A DNA stretch of 36,092 nt from assembly GCA_016210705.1 (NCBI GenBank), contig JACQTR010000183.1, forward strand, positions 1 through 36,092, read 5' to 3'. The notes beneath the pieces were generated by a model. The model had not been told where the DNA came from and did no database searches. It saw only the letters and a program-made list of their open reading frames with translations. Position numbers and translations under genes: made by a program. Source of the DNA: Chloroflexota bacterium (lineage in GTDB: Bacteria > Chloroflexota > Dehalococcoidia > JACQTR01). Below, piece by piece: positions 16,114-24,233 of this stretch. Each line of letters opens with the position of its first letter. Positions within the stretch are counted from its first letter, which is position 1.

Positions 16114-17321
16114 TCCAAAGCCTCCAGCACCACCCCAACCCCAATATGTCGGTTACCTTTCACCAGAACAAACCTGCCCAGCTCAGGAATATCAGAGAAC
16201 CTCTCCACTACCAGAGGCTCCGTGGCCAGAAGAACAGTGGCCGCTTCATTCTCACCTATCTCCGATGGTCCGGCCTCGACTATCGCTCCGGTCTCCGCGC
16301 TTATTTTCTCCTTTATCTCCCTAACCTCACACTTTACTCTATTAGTCCCGCAGCGGAGCTCCAACTCCTCTCCCTTCCCCAAACTCCCATCCAATAAAAC
16401 TACCTCGCCCCAAAATCGCCGTACCGCCATAGGGGCACTTCCCACCAAGCCGAGCACATCCCCGCGCTTAGCTACCCCATCGATTACAAGGCCTACGCTG
16501 TCTCCCGATTGCGCCCGCTCTTGGTCGGCGGGAAACACCCTTATCCGCTCTATCTTAGTCCTCGTATCCGAGGGTTGAACAACTATTTCATCTCCTATTT
16601 TCATCAAGCCAGCAATCACTCTGCCCACGATAATTTCTTGCGATTCAACCCGATATTCCCCCTGAACCACAAACCTTAAGGGCTTCGGCTCCAGACTCAA
16701 GTTCACTTGATCTAACGCTTCTATGAGCGTAGGGCCCCGATACCACTTCATCCGCTGCGATGACCGATAGATGTTTTCTCCTTCTGCTGCTGAGGCTGGT
16801 ATGAACGACACATCGGAGTAGCCAAGGGAAGTCAAAGCCGCGCCCACGTCTTCCCTAACAGTGCGGAAGGACTCTTCACTGTAGTCCAGGACATCCATTT
16901 TGTTTACGACAACGAAGAGCCGCTTTATCCCCAGCATTTTGAGCAGAAAGGCGTGTCTCCTAGTCTGCTCCTGAACGCCTTCCTGGGCTGAAACAACCAA
17001 CACAGCCAGCTCGGCGTGAGAGGCCCCAGTCAACATGTTCTTTATGAATTCCTTGTGTCCTGGTACATCAGCAATGCTATATAGGGCTTTCTTACTCTTA
17101 AACATCACCTCGGTGGTATCTATGGTTCTCTCTTCCTTCAGCTCGTCCTCAAAAGAGTCTATAAAATAAGCGAATTCAAAACGCTTCTTATATTCCTCGG
17201 CCAACTGTTGTATCTCCGCCAGCCGACCTTCTCTTATGCTCTCAGAATCGTAAAGCAGCCTTCCTATTAAGGTAGATTTGCCATGGTCAATATGGCCAGC
17301 AACGACTACGTTCACCTTCAT
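16110..17321 (-). CDS. cysN: Sulfate adenylyltransferase subunit 1-like GTPase (CysN-like)
   Basis: Translation-factor-type GTPase of 403 residues that in ATP sulfurylase couples GTP hydrolysis to APS formation. The G motifs are GHIDHGKST (G1), TIDTTEVMF (G2 region), DVPGHKEF (G3), VNKMDVLD (G4) and PASAAEG (G5), followed by two beta-barrel domains. It is shorter than E. coli CysN (about 475) and carries no APS kinase domain. It lies 9 bases after the cysD-like gene, with TGAGG as ribosome site, as in classic cysDN operons, which identifies it better than the generic EF-Tu-like fold. It is coupled to the compact phosphatase-like gene by GTGA. Confidence 0.87.
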   Translation of the reverse strand: MKVNVVVAGHIDHGKSTLIGRLLYDSESIREGRLAEIQQLAEEYKKRFEFAYFIDSFEDELKEERTIDTTEVMFKSKKALYSIADVPGHKEFIKNMLTGASHAELAVLVVSAQEGVQEQTRRHAFLLKMLGIKRLFVVVNKMDVLDYSEESFRTVREDVGAALTSLGYSDVSFIPASAAEGENIYRSSQRMKWYRGPTLIEALDQVNLSLEPKPLRFVVQGEYRVESQEIIVGRVIAGLMKIGDEIVVQPSDTRTKIERIRVFPADQERAQSGDSVGLVIDGVAKRGDVLGLVGSAPMAVRRFWGEVVLLDGSLGKGEELELRCGTNRVKCEVREIKEKISAETGAIVEAGPSEIGENEAATVLLATEPLVVERFSDIPELGRFVLVKGNRHIGVGVVLEALE

Positions 17322-17330
17322 TCGATTACC

Positions 17331-18131
17331 TCACATATACCCCAAAGCGCGAAGCTTCTGCATAGTAAACGCCTTCTCTTTGTCCTGCGCCCTTCCAGAC
17401 CTCTCCGCAGTCTTGCTCACTTCCAGCTCTTCCACTATCTCATCTATAGTTTTCGAGGTGGACTCTATAGGAAAGGTACATGGCTCACAACCCAAGCTAC
17501 GATACCTTTTACCATCCTTAGCAAAGTACATCTGGTTCACCGGGATATTCTCTTGCCTCACATATTGCCAGATATCCAGCTCCCTCCAATGCAGGATGGG
17601 GTGAACTCTAATGTGGGTGCTTTCCCCAGCAAGGCTTTGGTATTGGTCCCACATTTCTAGGGGCTGATCCTTATAATTCCATCGGAAATCCTCGTCTCGG
17701 GGCGAAAAATACCTCTCCTTAGCCCTTATTCCATGCTCATCTCTCCTTATGGCCAGTATAAGGGCATCGAAGCCATTTTCCTCTACGCATTCCTTCAAGG
17801 CCTGAGTTTTCAATCTAGTACAACATTCAAACTTTCCATTGCCCGGCCCCACGCCCTCCTTGTTCGCCTGCTCGTTTCTGATTATCAATAAACGAAGGCC
17901 CCACTCGTTGGCGATCCTGTCCCTGAAGCTGTACATGGGTTTAAATTTGTAACCGGTATCTATGTGGATAACTGGAAAAGGAATCTCGCCGAAAAAGGCT
18001 TTTCGGCATAGCCAGAGGACAGCGGTACTATCCTTACCGGTACTCCACAGCACTGCTGGCCGCTGAAACTCGGCGTAGGCCTCTCTTAATATATAGACGC
18101 TTCTATTCTCAAGGTCTTTTAAGTCTAGCAT
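17331..18131 (-). CDS. cysD: Sulfate adenylyltransferase subunit 2-like (CysD-like) with APS-reductase-type cysteines
   Basis: ATP pyrophosphatase-fold protein of 266 residues, homologous to CysD, which makes APS from sulfate and ATP. PP-motif STGKDS at residues 30-35; PFPVIHIDTGYKFKPMY and AIRRDEHGIRAKER match CysD closely, and so does the tail (IIEE-like EIVEELEVSKTAERSGR, then LRALGYM). Unusually, it has CC at 103-104 (FECCTRLKTQALKE) and CxxC at 215-218 (SLGCEPCTFP), where E. coli CysD has no such cysteines. This is the ligand pattern of the 4Fe-4S cluster in assimilatory APS reductases, yet the C-terminal catalytic Cys of those enzymes is absent. Most likely an ATP sulfurylase subunit carrying an iron-sulfur cluster; a reductase is less likely. 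Confidence 0.87.
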   Translation of the reverse strand: MLDLKDLENRSVYILREAYAEFQRPAVLWSTGKDSTAVLWLCRKAFFGEIPFPVIHIDTGYKFKPMYSFRDRIANEWGLRLLIIRNEQANKEGVGPGNGKFECCTRLKTQALKECVEENGFDALILAIRRDEHGIRAKERYFSPRDEDFRWNYKDQPLEMWDQYQSLAGESTHIRVHPILHWRELDIWQYVRQENIPVNQMYFAKDGKRYRSLGCEPCTFPIESTSKTIDEIVEELEVSKTAERSGRAQDKEKAFTMQKLRALGYM

Positions 18132-18176
18132 ATGCCACCTCTTTCCGAGAGAAATGATTTGAGCAAGGTAAAAATT

Positions 18177-18401
18177 CTATTTCAAATAGCCCAGTGCCTT
18201 CAACCTTTTCTTCACCATCTCCTCCTCTTCTTCACTGAAACTCACCTCTGTCTCATCTTCTTTAAGGACTTCCTCAAGGACAAATACAACATATTCGTCT
18301 ACCGAAAGGAAGTCAGCATGGCTCATCCTTTCCCCTATTCTCCGATAAAGGTCAGCCGGCAGCGATACAGTCCTTTTTTCATCTTGCGGTTTCACCGTCA
18401 C
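18177..18401 (-). CDS. Small ribbon-helix-helix-like (CopG-like) protein
   Basis: A 74-residue protein with the pattern of a ribbon-helix-helix fold: a short strand RTVSLPADLY, then a helix (RRIGERM) and DSVDEY-like SVDEYVVFVLEEVL. The C-terminal 25 residues are very acidic (SEEEEEMVKK) and end in RLKALGYLK, similar to the LRALGYM end of the CysD-like protein made from the next gene. GTG start at 18401, sharing a base with the stop of the GT4 gene, and GGAGG four bases upstream. It may be a DNA-binding regulator of the sulfate genes, or a small accessory subunit; the conserved placement next to cysD favours a functional tie. Function not proven. Confidence 0.72.
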   Translation of the reverse strand: MTVKPQDEKRTVSLPADLYRRIGERMSHADFLSVDEYVVFVLEEVLKEDETEVSFSEEEEEMVKKRLKALGYLK

Positions 18402-19558
18402 TAACCCTCCTTGGCCTTGGCATCGATTAATATCCCATGGTTCCTTGCCATCCGCCCACTATACGCCTCCAGGCATCTTTGGGCCACGGCATCCCAGGTA
18501 AACCTCTCCTGGACAACATCCCTAGCCCTTTGCCCCATCTTCCTAGCTACTTCTGGGTTTTTTAGAAGGCAGGCTATCCGCTCCTTTAGTACTTCTGGTT
18601 GGCCTGAGGGGACGATAAAACCCGTCTCACCATCCTGGATGACCTCCGGCAAGCCAGCCACTTCGGTGCCAATAACCGTGGTGCCACAAGCCATGGACTC
18701 TAGCAACACAGCTGGCATTAGATCGGATTGGGGGAAGGTGCTCCACCACTTTTGCGTATAGACGGAGGGCATAACTGTAACTACGGCGGTGTTGTAATGG
18801 TGCGCCAGGGCCTGGTCATCCTGACGCCCCAGAAAGATGACTTTGCCACCCTTATCCCGATCCTGTAGGGCTCGGAGATACTGCTGGCTCTGCGACGGAC
18901 CAGCCACATATAGCCTGCCATCCAGATCCGCCACAGCATCAATGAGATGCTCAACGCCCTTAATCGGGTGGAGGCGGCCCACGAAGAGTACCTTTCCCTT
19001 TTCTTTTTCACCACTAAGGGGGCGAAATTTGTGGGTATCCGTGCCCACATAGATGGCCCGGCACTCCCTGCCATATTTAGAGAACATCCTGAACATGTAA
19101 CGACAGACCAGAAGGTATTCATCCACCCATTTGCCCAGGAAGGGAAAGGGCCTAGTGAAGGCCAAGCCTCTGCCACCATGGTAAGAGGCAAAAATAGGCT
19201 TATCTTTGAAATGGCAATAAGCGACGGCGATGGCAGATACCAAGGTGCCAAACTGGTTGATATGCACTAAATCACTTTCTCGGAGGATTTTCAAAAATGT
19301 CAGGGATAAAGGCAAAGGATTTTGCCGATCAAAGAGAGGGCGCAGGAAATAAAAGGCGGGAAACTCCTCAACGGTCAGGGTATTGGAGACTCGGTTTGTC
19401 ACCCTCCCGGAAGCGAAAGACACCAGGGTAACCTGGGCATAACTGCTCAGCGCCTGGGCCAGTTCCCAAGGATACCGCGCCCCTCCTCCCGTCTGGTACT
19501 TAAACCAGGTGGGAGCGACCAGGGCGACCTTCAACTCCTTTTTCTGAGTCATGCTCAC
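18401..19558 (-). CDS. Glycosyltransferase family 4 (GT-B)
   Basis: GT4 enzyme of 385 residues. The N-terminal acceptor domain begins KVALVAPTWFKYQTGGGA, with the glycine-rich loop. The donor domain has LFVGRLHPIKGVEHLI, LYVAGPS, VIFLGRQDDQ and PAVLLESMACGTTVIGTEVAG, with the conserved Glu pair region. GTG start at 19558 with AAGG about 9 bases upstream; the ATG two codons later is also possible. It sits 11 bases after the nucleotidyltransferase gene and shares one base with the small CopG-like gene. Probably transfers a hexose to the growing glycan in the cytoplasm; donor unknown. Confidence 0.92.
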   Translation of the reverse strand: MSMTQKKELKVALVAPTWFKYQTGGGARYPWELAQALSSYAQVTLVSFASGRVTNRVSNTLTVEEFPAFYFLRPLFDRQNPLPLSLTFLKILRESDLVHINQFGTLVSAIAVAYCHFKDKPIFASYHGGRGLAFTRPFPFLGKWVDEYLLVCRYMFRMFSKYGRECRAIYVGTDTHKFRPLSGEKEKGKVLFVGRLHPIKGVEHLIDAVADLDGRLYVAGPSQSQQYLRALQDRDKGGKVIFLGRQDDQALAHHYNTAVVTVMPSVYTQKWWSTFPQSDLMPAVLLESMACGTTVIGTEVAGLPEVIQDGETGFIVPSGQPEVLKERIACLLKNPEVARKMGQRARDVVQERFTWDAVAQRCLEAYSGRMARNHGILIDAKAKEG

Positions 19559-19569
19559 CGTCTCTCGCC

Positions 19570-20700
19570 TTAAAAATCCCGGCTCCGTTCCCTAAGCTCA
19601 AAAAATACCTGTCGCGTCAGCCCGGGATTAAACATATGCAGCCACTGTCGAAGAAGGCTTACGGTAAACTTCCGCTCGCTAAGTTTCTCAGCCATTGCCC
19701 CCAGCAGTGTCCACCAGCCATAGCGGTGAGGGGTGTGGAAGCCCTTACGAACCAGCCTGGCAGGCTCTCCAGGACTAATCCCTAGATTAGCCGAGAGCAA
19801 GAGGAGCCTTTCGGGGACAAAGCCGTTGGCAGCCTGATGCAGGGCAGCGGCTAGGGCCAGAAAGGTCCGAGTGGCTCTCACTAGCCGATGGCGCCTTACC
19901 TCTACCAGGAAAAGGTTCAATTCCTCTTCTGACAATGATGCCAGGTGGTAGAGAAAAGTGTAATAATCCCCCAACCGATAGGACTGCTCCACTAGACCAT
20001 GAATTATGACGACGACCATCTCCAGCTCCGGCGCCAGGGTGGCCACTTTATCCCCGCTGGCAAGTGGCATACGGATCACCTTTTCTCGCCACAAATCCTT
20101 ATCCATCCACACAATGTAGCTGGTGCCAAACTCTCTTTGTAAGTCTAAATCCACACCTGTTACAGGGTCTATAAAGTCAGTACCAGTAGCACTGACATGC
20201 TTTGTACCATAAGTAGGGGTCGATAATCTCTTTACTGCCACGTGATGGTCAGAGTCACCGGAAAGAGATATATCACGTATCAGATGGGGAAGCTCCGGCT
20301 CATATCCTGCTTCAAGCAGTGTCCTGATGGCTATTTCATACATTTGCCCATCCCCCAACACCATCACATCGGCGTCTTTGCCCCACGAGGGATAGGGTCT
20401 CAGCGTCTTAAAAAAAGTATGCTTAACCCCTGCCTCCCTGAGTAGCCTATCTGCCTTGGCCATAGCCTTTTCCTGGTTCTGGCAGCGTACGAGCTCAGCC
20501 TCATATTCCGCCTTCAACTCCTTAAGGCGTCCGGTCCGCTCCAGGGACTCCAAATAGAGCAGCCCTATTTTGTTTCTCTGAGCTACGTCGTAAAGGTTCT
20601 GGGACTCCTTTACTCTTCCAAAGTCTGAAGCTCCGAAGGGCGAGCCGATACTTCTTAATAGGGCTATGGTAGCATTGGATGAAAGCTTGGTGGTGGTCAT
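19570..20700 (-). CDS. Nucleotidyltransferase-fold protein (PF14907-like)
   Basis: A 376-residue protein that looks like the uncharacterised nucleotidyltransferase family often seen in glycan and peptide-natural-product clusters. The fold-bearing part is HTFFKTLRPYPSWGKDADVMV, with a Lys followed by the D-x-D type pair (DADV), and a later acidic strand GVDLDLQREFG. These fit the two or three carboxylates of a polymerase-beta-like site. The second half is helical. It is joined by ATGA to the GT4-kinase fusion upstream, so NTP-dependent transfer of a nucleotide or phosphate to a glycan or lipid precursor is plausible. No defined substrate. Confidence 0.72.
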   Translation of the reverse strand: MTTTKLSSNATIALLRSIGSPFGASDFGRVKESQNLYDVAQRNKIGLLYLESLERTGRLKELKAEYEAELVRCQNQEKAMAKADRLLREAGVKHTFFKTLRPYPSWGKDADVMVLGDGQMYEIAIRTLLEAGYEPELPHLIRDISLSGDSDHHVAVKRLSTPTYGTKHVSATGTDFIDPVTGVDLDLQREFGTSYIVWMDKDLWREKVIRMPLASGDKVATLAPELEMVVVIIHGLVEQSYRLGDYYTFLYHLASLSEEELNLFLVEVRRHRLVRATRTFLALAAALHQAANGFVPERLLLLSANLGISPGEPARLVRKGFHTPHRYGWWTLLGAMAEKLSERKFTVSLLRQWLHMFNPGLTRQVFFELRERSRDF

Positions 20701-22340
20701 ATTTTGACAAAATCTTCCACACGGGCAAGGATAGCGCTTCGCAATTCTGCTGGCCTATTTCTCCCATCCAGAACCGTGGCACCAATCTCTTCCCCCAGCT
20801 TCAAGAAGAGTTGTCTCCTTTCCATTAAATACTCTACGCTCGGCGTATCCTGTTTTCTGGAAAAAGCCTCAGCCTCGGGAAGGTCCAGGACAAAGGTCAC
20901 ACCAGGGCGGGGAAGGAATTTTAGAAAGCTACGAAGCAAAGCCCTCGTTTGGGGCCAGGAATAACCCATATCTACCGCCACATCTACCAGACTATCGAAA
21001 AAGTAGCGGTCACAGACTACTATTTTCTTTCTGAGTAAAGGCAAGCGAACCTTAATCTGGGTCTGGAGCCAGCAGTCCAACAGTAAGCTGTAGAGAAAGA
21101 GGCGGGCTAGGAAAGGCCTTGTCAAGAGACCTCTTTTGGCTTGGGAGTAACCTATATAGCCCCGTTTGCGACGTAATAGTGCAGCCCTTACAATCGCCCA
21201 AGGGATAGCCACCAGCCAAGGCTGGAAGCGGTTCCACACGTAACGGGCAGGAATCCCCCTCTCTAGCAAAGCGTGAGTCAGGGCTTGGGCTTGAGTGGTC
21301 TTACCTGCCCCGTCCATACCGCTTAAGCAGATTAGGGTTGACCTCTTCCTTTGGCTCTTTTGGATGGTATCAATATAAAACTGCTCCAACTGGGAGATGA
21401 CATTTCCCCACGAATAGGAGGAGACCTTTTCTCTGGTCTTCACTCCCGTTCCTTCCTTCACTGCCGCCACCTGGCGCTGTAGGCTGGCTCGGCCATTAAG
21501 CCAGAAAAAGCCGTCTCCTTCTTCCACAAGACGAGGCAGCGCTCCAAATTTGGTGGCCACAATGGGCAGATTGCAGGCCATGGCCTCCAGCACAGAAAGG
21601 GGTAGCTCCACGGCATGGCGGGAGCCGGGAGGCGTGGGGAAGACGTAGCCATCGGCCAGACGATAGGCCTCCTCTATGTTCTCTATATAAGAATGCCAAA
21701 CGATACACCCCCGCTGCTCCAGTTTTTTCATCAGCCGAGGATTGGCGGGTATAGTAACGCTACCCACCACGATAATGTCGCTATTTTTCATGTCAAGGAC
21801 CTCGGCTAAAGCCTCCAGCCCCCGCCCCTTAACTATGGGGCCAACGTGAACAAAATAAAATTTCTTCTCCTCCAGCCCAAACCTCCGGCGCAGGCAAGCC
21901 TTTTCCTCTTCCGTAGCCGGTGAGAACCTTTGAGTATCCACCCCATTAGGGAAGAATTTGATGACACAGCCCAAATGAGAAAAATGGGCCTCCGTTTCCT
22001 CGGATTGAACGAGAACTAGGTCGGGTTTAAAAAAAAGAAGTAGGCAGCGGGAAAGAAAGGAGCGGGGGATAAAGTGAGCAGATAGGACAGTACGGCCTCC
22101 TGTGAGCCAGGCTAGCGCCCTAGTTATGGCAAAGCTCCATAGTGAAGAGCCCGGTACATAGTGTATTATGTGAGGTTTGAAATCTCGGGCCTCCTTCCAA
22201 AACGATGGCGACAGCACCCTACTTAAACTCAGGTGAAGCACCTGATGGCGTTGAGAAAGGCCCTCCTCCATATGAAAGGCTACCTTCCTCATCCCCTCGT
22301 CGCTGCGCCCAGTGTAGTTGCTAACTAGACAGACCCTCAT
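20697..22340 (-). CDS. Fusion of GT4 glycosyltransferase and thymidylate-kinase-like domain
   Basis: A 547-residue two-domain protein. Residues 1-328 form a GT-B glycosyltransferase: FFPNGVDTQRFSP, FVHVGPIVKGRGLEAL, VVGSVTIP and LPLSVLEAMACNLPIVATKFG. Residues 333-547 form a P-loop kinase of thymidylate kinase type: GMDGAGKTT (341-348), a DRY motif at 444-446 (VVCDRYFFDSLVD), and VTFVLDLPEAEA. The frame is continuous across the joint, so this is a real fusion. A kinase fused to a glycosyltransferase suggests phosphorylation of a sugar or glycan, not of dTMP, since housekeeping Tmk is about 210 residues and stands alone. ATGA overlaps on both sides. Confidence 0.87.
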   Translation of the reverse strand: MRVCLVSNYTGRSDEGMRKVAFHMEEGLSQRHQVLHLSLSRVLSPSFWKEARDFKPHIIHYVPGSSLWSFAITRALAWLTGGRTVLSAHFIPRSFLSRCLLLFFKPDLVLVQSEETEAHFSHLGCVIKFFPNGVDTQRFSPATEEEKACLRRRFGLEEKKFYFVHVGPIVKGRGLEALAEVLDMKNSDIIVVGSVTIPANPRLMKKLEQRGCIVWHSYIENIEEAYRLADGYVFPTPPGSRHAVELPLSVLEAMACNLPIVATKFGALPRLVEEGDGFFWLNGRASLQRQVAAVKEGTGVKTREKVSSYSWGNVISQLEQFYIDTIQKSQRKRSTLICLSGMDGAGKTTQAQALTHALLERGIPARYVWNRFQPWLVAIPWAIVRAALLRRKRGYIGYSQAKRGLLTRPFLARLFLYSLLLDCWLQTQIKVRLPLLRKKIVVCDRYFFDSLVDVAVDMGYSWPQTRALLRSFLKFLPRPGVTFVLDLPEAEAFSRKQDTPSVEYLMERRQLFLKLGEEIGATVLDGRNRPAELRSAILARVEDFVKI

Positions 22341-23524
22341 CTCCTCACCACCGCCTCATACAAGCGTTCCGTCTCCTCGGCTATTCGATTCCAGGAAAAC
22401 TCCTTGACCTTTTCCCTAGCGTTTTGGCCCAAGGTTCGGGCTAGTTCAGTATCCTGAAGGAGCAACACGATGGCTCGAGCTAGGTCCTTCTCATCTTCCC
22501 GGCGGGCCACCATACCGTTGTACCCCTGTTCCACAATGCAGCGAAAAGTATTCAAGTCGCTCACCACCATAGGTAACCCCGCCGCCGAGGCTTCCAAAAG
22601 GACTACTGGAAAGACCTCCCCAGTCGTGATTGAGGGAAGAACAAAAACATCGGCAGCGTGAAAATAAAGGGGTTTCAAGTTATCGTTTACAAAGCCCACC
22701 AGCCTGACCCTATCTCTTATTCCCAAACTCAGCGCCAAGCGGCTAAGCTCCTCCCGCATAGCGCCATCCCCTCCTATTACTAAAAGGGCCCGGGGGGTTT
22801 TAGCCAGTATCTCCGGCATCGCTCGCAGTAGGATATGAGGCCCCTTTTTGGGAATGAGGTCACCCAGAAAGAAAAGTATCGGGGCCTCAGCCGGCAGACC
22901 CAACTGAGCACGGCACTGCTCTTGAGAAAGGCAGGTATTCAAAGCCGATGGATCTATGCCATTGGGTATGGCCACCACTTTGCCTCGATATGAGGGCAGG
23001 AACCGAGATTCCTCCAAGTAATAACGTGAAGGGGATACCAGGGCCACCGCCCCACCTAAGAGCCTGCGGGTAAGCCATAAGTTCAATAAGTTTACTGCGA
23101 CCCGTCGTGTTAGACTGCCAAAATTAGGCTCCCAATCACCGTGGTAGGTGAGAAGGAAAGGAACTTTATATCGGTGCGAGTATCTCCAAGCAGCCACCTC
23201 TGCCGGAGGGGTACTGAAGTGGGCGTGAACCAAGTCCAAGTCATGTTTAAAAGGCTCTCGGAGAAGGCCCCAAGATAAGTTTCCACGGATAATACGAAAA
23301 TTGGTGGCATAACGAAATACCTGCACCTGCTCCACCCACTCCGTTGAACCACAAGAGTCAATGGAGGTGGCGAAAACCTTCACCTGATGGCCCCGCCGAG
23401 CCATCTCCAAGGCCAAGTGATAGGCCACTACCTCCGCCCCCCCATGGATATACCTTCGAGCGTAATCTCCGCAGCGGCGGGACACTGGATAAGGAAAATG
23501 GGTAATAAAATAGCCTATCTTCAT
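22337..23524 (-). CDS. Glycosyltransferase family 4 (GT-B)
   Basis: GT4 enzyme of about 395 residues. The acceptor domain begins MKIGYFITHFPYPVS and includes RYIHGGAEVVAYHLALEMARRGH, typical of GT4. Donor-domain motifs are FFLGDLIPKKGPHILL, VIGGDGAMREEL, VRLVGFVNDN and FPVVLLEASAAGLPMVVSD. The frame is open to 23566, but the start is ATG 23524: it forms an ATGA overlap with the methyltransferase gene upstream and gives the usual N-terminus. It overlaps the GT4-kinase fusion by ATGA at the other end. Donor unknown. Confidence 0.92.
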   Translation of the reverse strand: MKIGYFITHFPYPVSRRCGDYARRYIHGGAEVVAYHLALEMARRGHQVKVFATSIDSCGSTEWVEQVQVFRYATNFRIIRGNLSWGLLREPFKHDLDLVHAHFSTPPAEVAAWRYSHRYKVPFLLTYHGDWEPNFGSLTRRVAVNLLNLWLTRRLLGGAVALVSPSRYYLEESRFLPSYRGKVVAIPNGIDPSALNTCLSQEQCRAQLGLPAEAPILFFLGDLIPKKGPHILLRAMPEILAKTPRALLVIGGDGAMREELSRLALSLGIRDRVRLVGFVNDNLKPLYFHAADVFVLPSITTGEVFPVVLLEASAAGLPMVVSDLNTFRCIVEQGYNGMVARREDEKDLARAIVLLLQDTELARTLGQNAREKVKEFSWNRIAEETERLYEAVVRR

Positions 23525-24225
23525 TTTTTCGTGGCTTTTACCAGCAGGGTGGGATTTAGCCTCCATAACAAAGGTACAGGGCTGTAGCTTGGTCTCACCT
23601 GCCCGAAGACACGGCGAATGGCTTTCAAATCTTGAAGAGAATCATAGCCGGCGTGGGCTTCATTAGAGGAACCATTCTTCATAAAAAGCCCTCTCACCAA
23701 GAACCTGAGCCAAGCTGAAAACCCAGTTTCCCGGGGCATAGAGACGATCAGACTTCCCCCTAGTCGGAGAACCCTATGGCACTCGCTAATAGTTAAAGCC
23801 CTTAGCTCCAGAGGCATATGTTCCAATACATCGAGACAGAAAACCATGTCCACACTCCCCGAAGCCATAGGCAGATGAGCGCCATCGGCGTATAGCAGCA
23901 GGAGCCTTGAGTGGGCTTCGTCCCCAAGCTCTTTTGCCACCCGCTCTCCCGCCCACCACAAAAAGGATTTGCCCCTAGCCCAATCCTGGAACTCTTCTCC
24001 ATCCTGGCGCTGATCTATTTCAGTGGCAAAAACCAGGTGGTATCTGGTAACAAGATAGGGCAGTAGGAAGCCACGGCCAGTACCCAGATCCAGGGCTGCT
24101 CCCTGATCTCGCCCGAGCCTCAAAGCCAGTACCAGCCTCCGCCAGTGGCTCCAGCGAAGGAGGAAATTAGGATCCTCATAGATGTCACCTCGCTTGGGGC
24201 TGGGCATCCAGGAATTTCGCCCCAT
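23521..24225 (-). CDS. SAM-dependent methyltransferase
   Basis: Methyltransferase of 234 residues, close to a minimal class I enzyme. ALDLGTGRGFLLPYL is motif I, VFATEID holds the ribose-binding acid, LYADGAHLPM and DMVFCLDVLEHMPLE follow, and SECHRVLRLGGSLIVSMP is the post-motif region. ATG 24225 has AAGGA five bases upstream; an ATG six codons later is possible. It lies 8 bases after the radical SAM gene and is coupled to the GT4 by ATGA. It likely methylates a glycan unit; the target is not known. Confidence 0.87.
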   Translation of the reverse strand: MGRNSWMPSPKRGDIYEDPNFLLRWSHWRRLVLALRLGRDQGAALDLGTGRGFLLPYLVTRYHLVFATEIDQRQDGEEFQDWARGKSFLWWAGERVAKELGDEAHSRLLLLYADGAHLPMASGSVDMVFCLDVLEHMPLELRALTISECHRVLRLGGSLIVSMPRETGFSAWLRFLVRGLFMKNGSSNEAHAGYDSLQDLKAIRRVFGQVRPSYSPVPLLWRLNPTLLVKATKK

Positions 24226-24233
24226 ATCCGTCC

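Noticed and set aside
15749..16578. Plus-strand frames of 191 and 180 codons across the compact phosphatase and cysN-like genes
   Set aside because: Pro/Ser/Thr-rich, low-complexity translations with no recognisable motif, opposite two coupled genes with intact catalytic motifs.
16110..17321. Translation elongation factor (EF-Tu, SelB) instead of CysN-like
   Set aside because: Direct adjacency to a CysD-like gene in the usual order, and lack of the EF-Tu or SelB C-terminal signatures, favour CysN.
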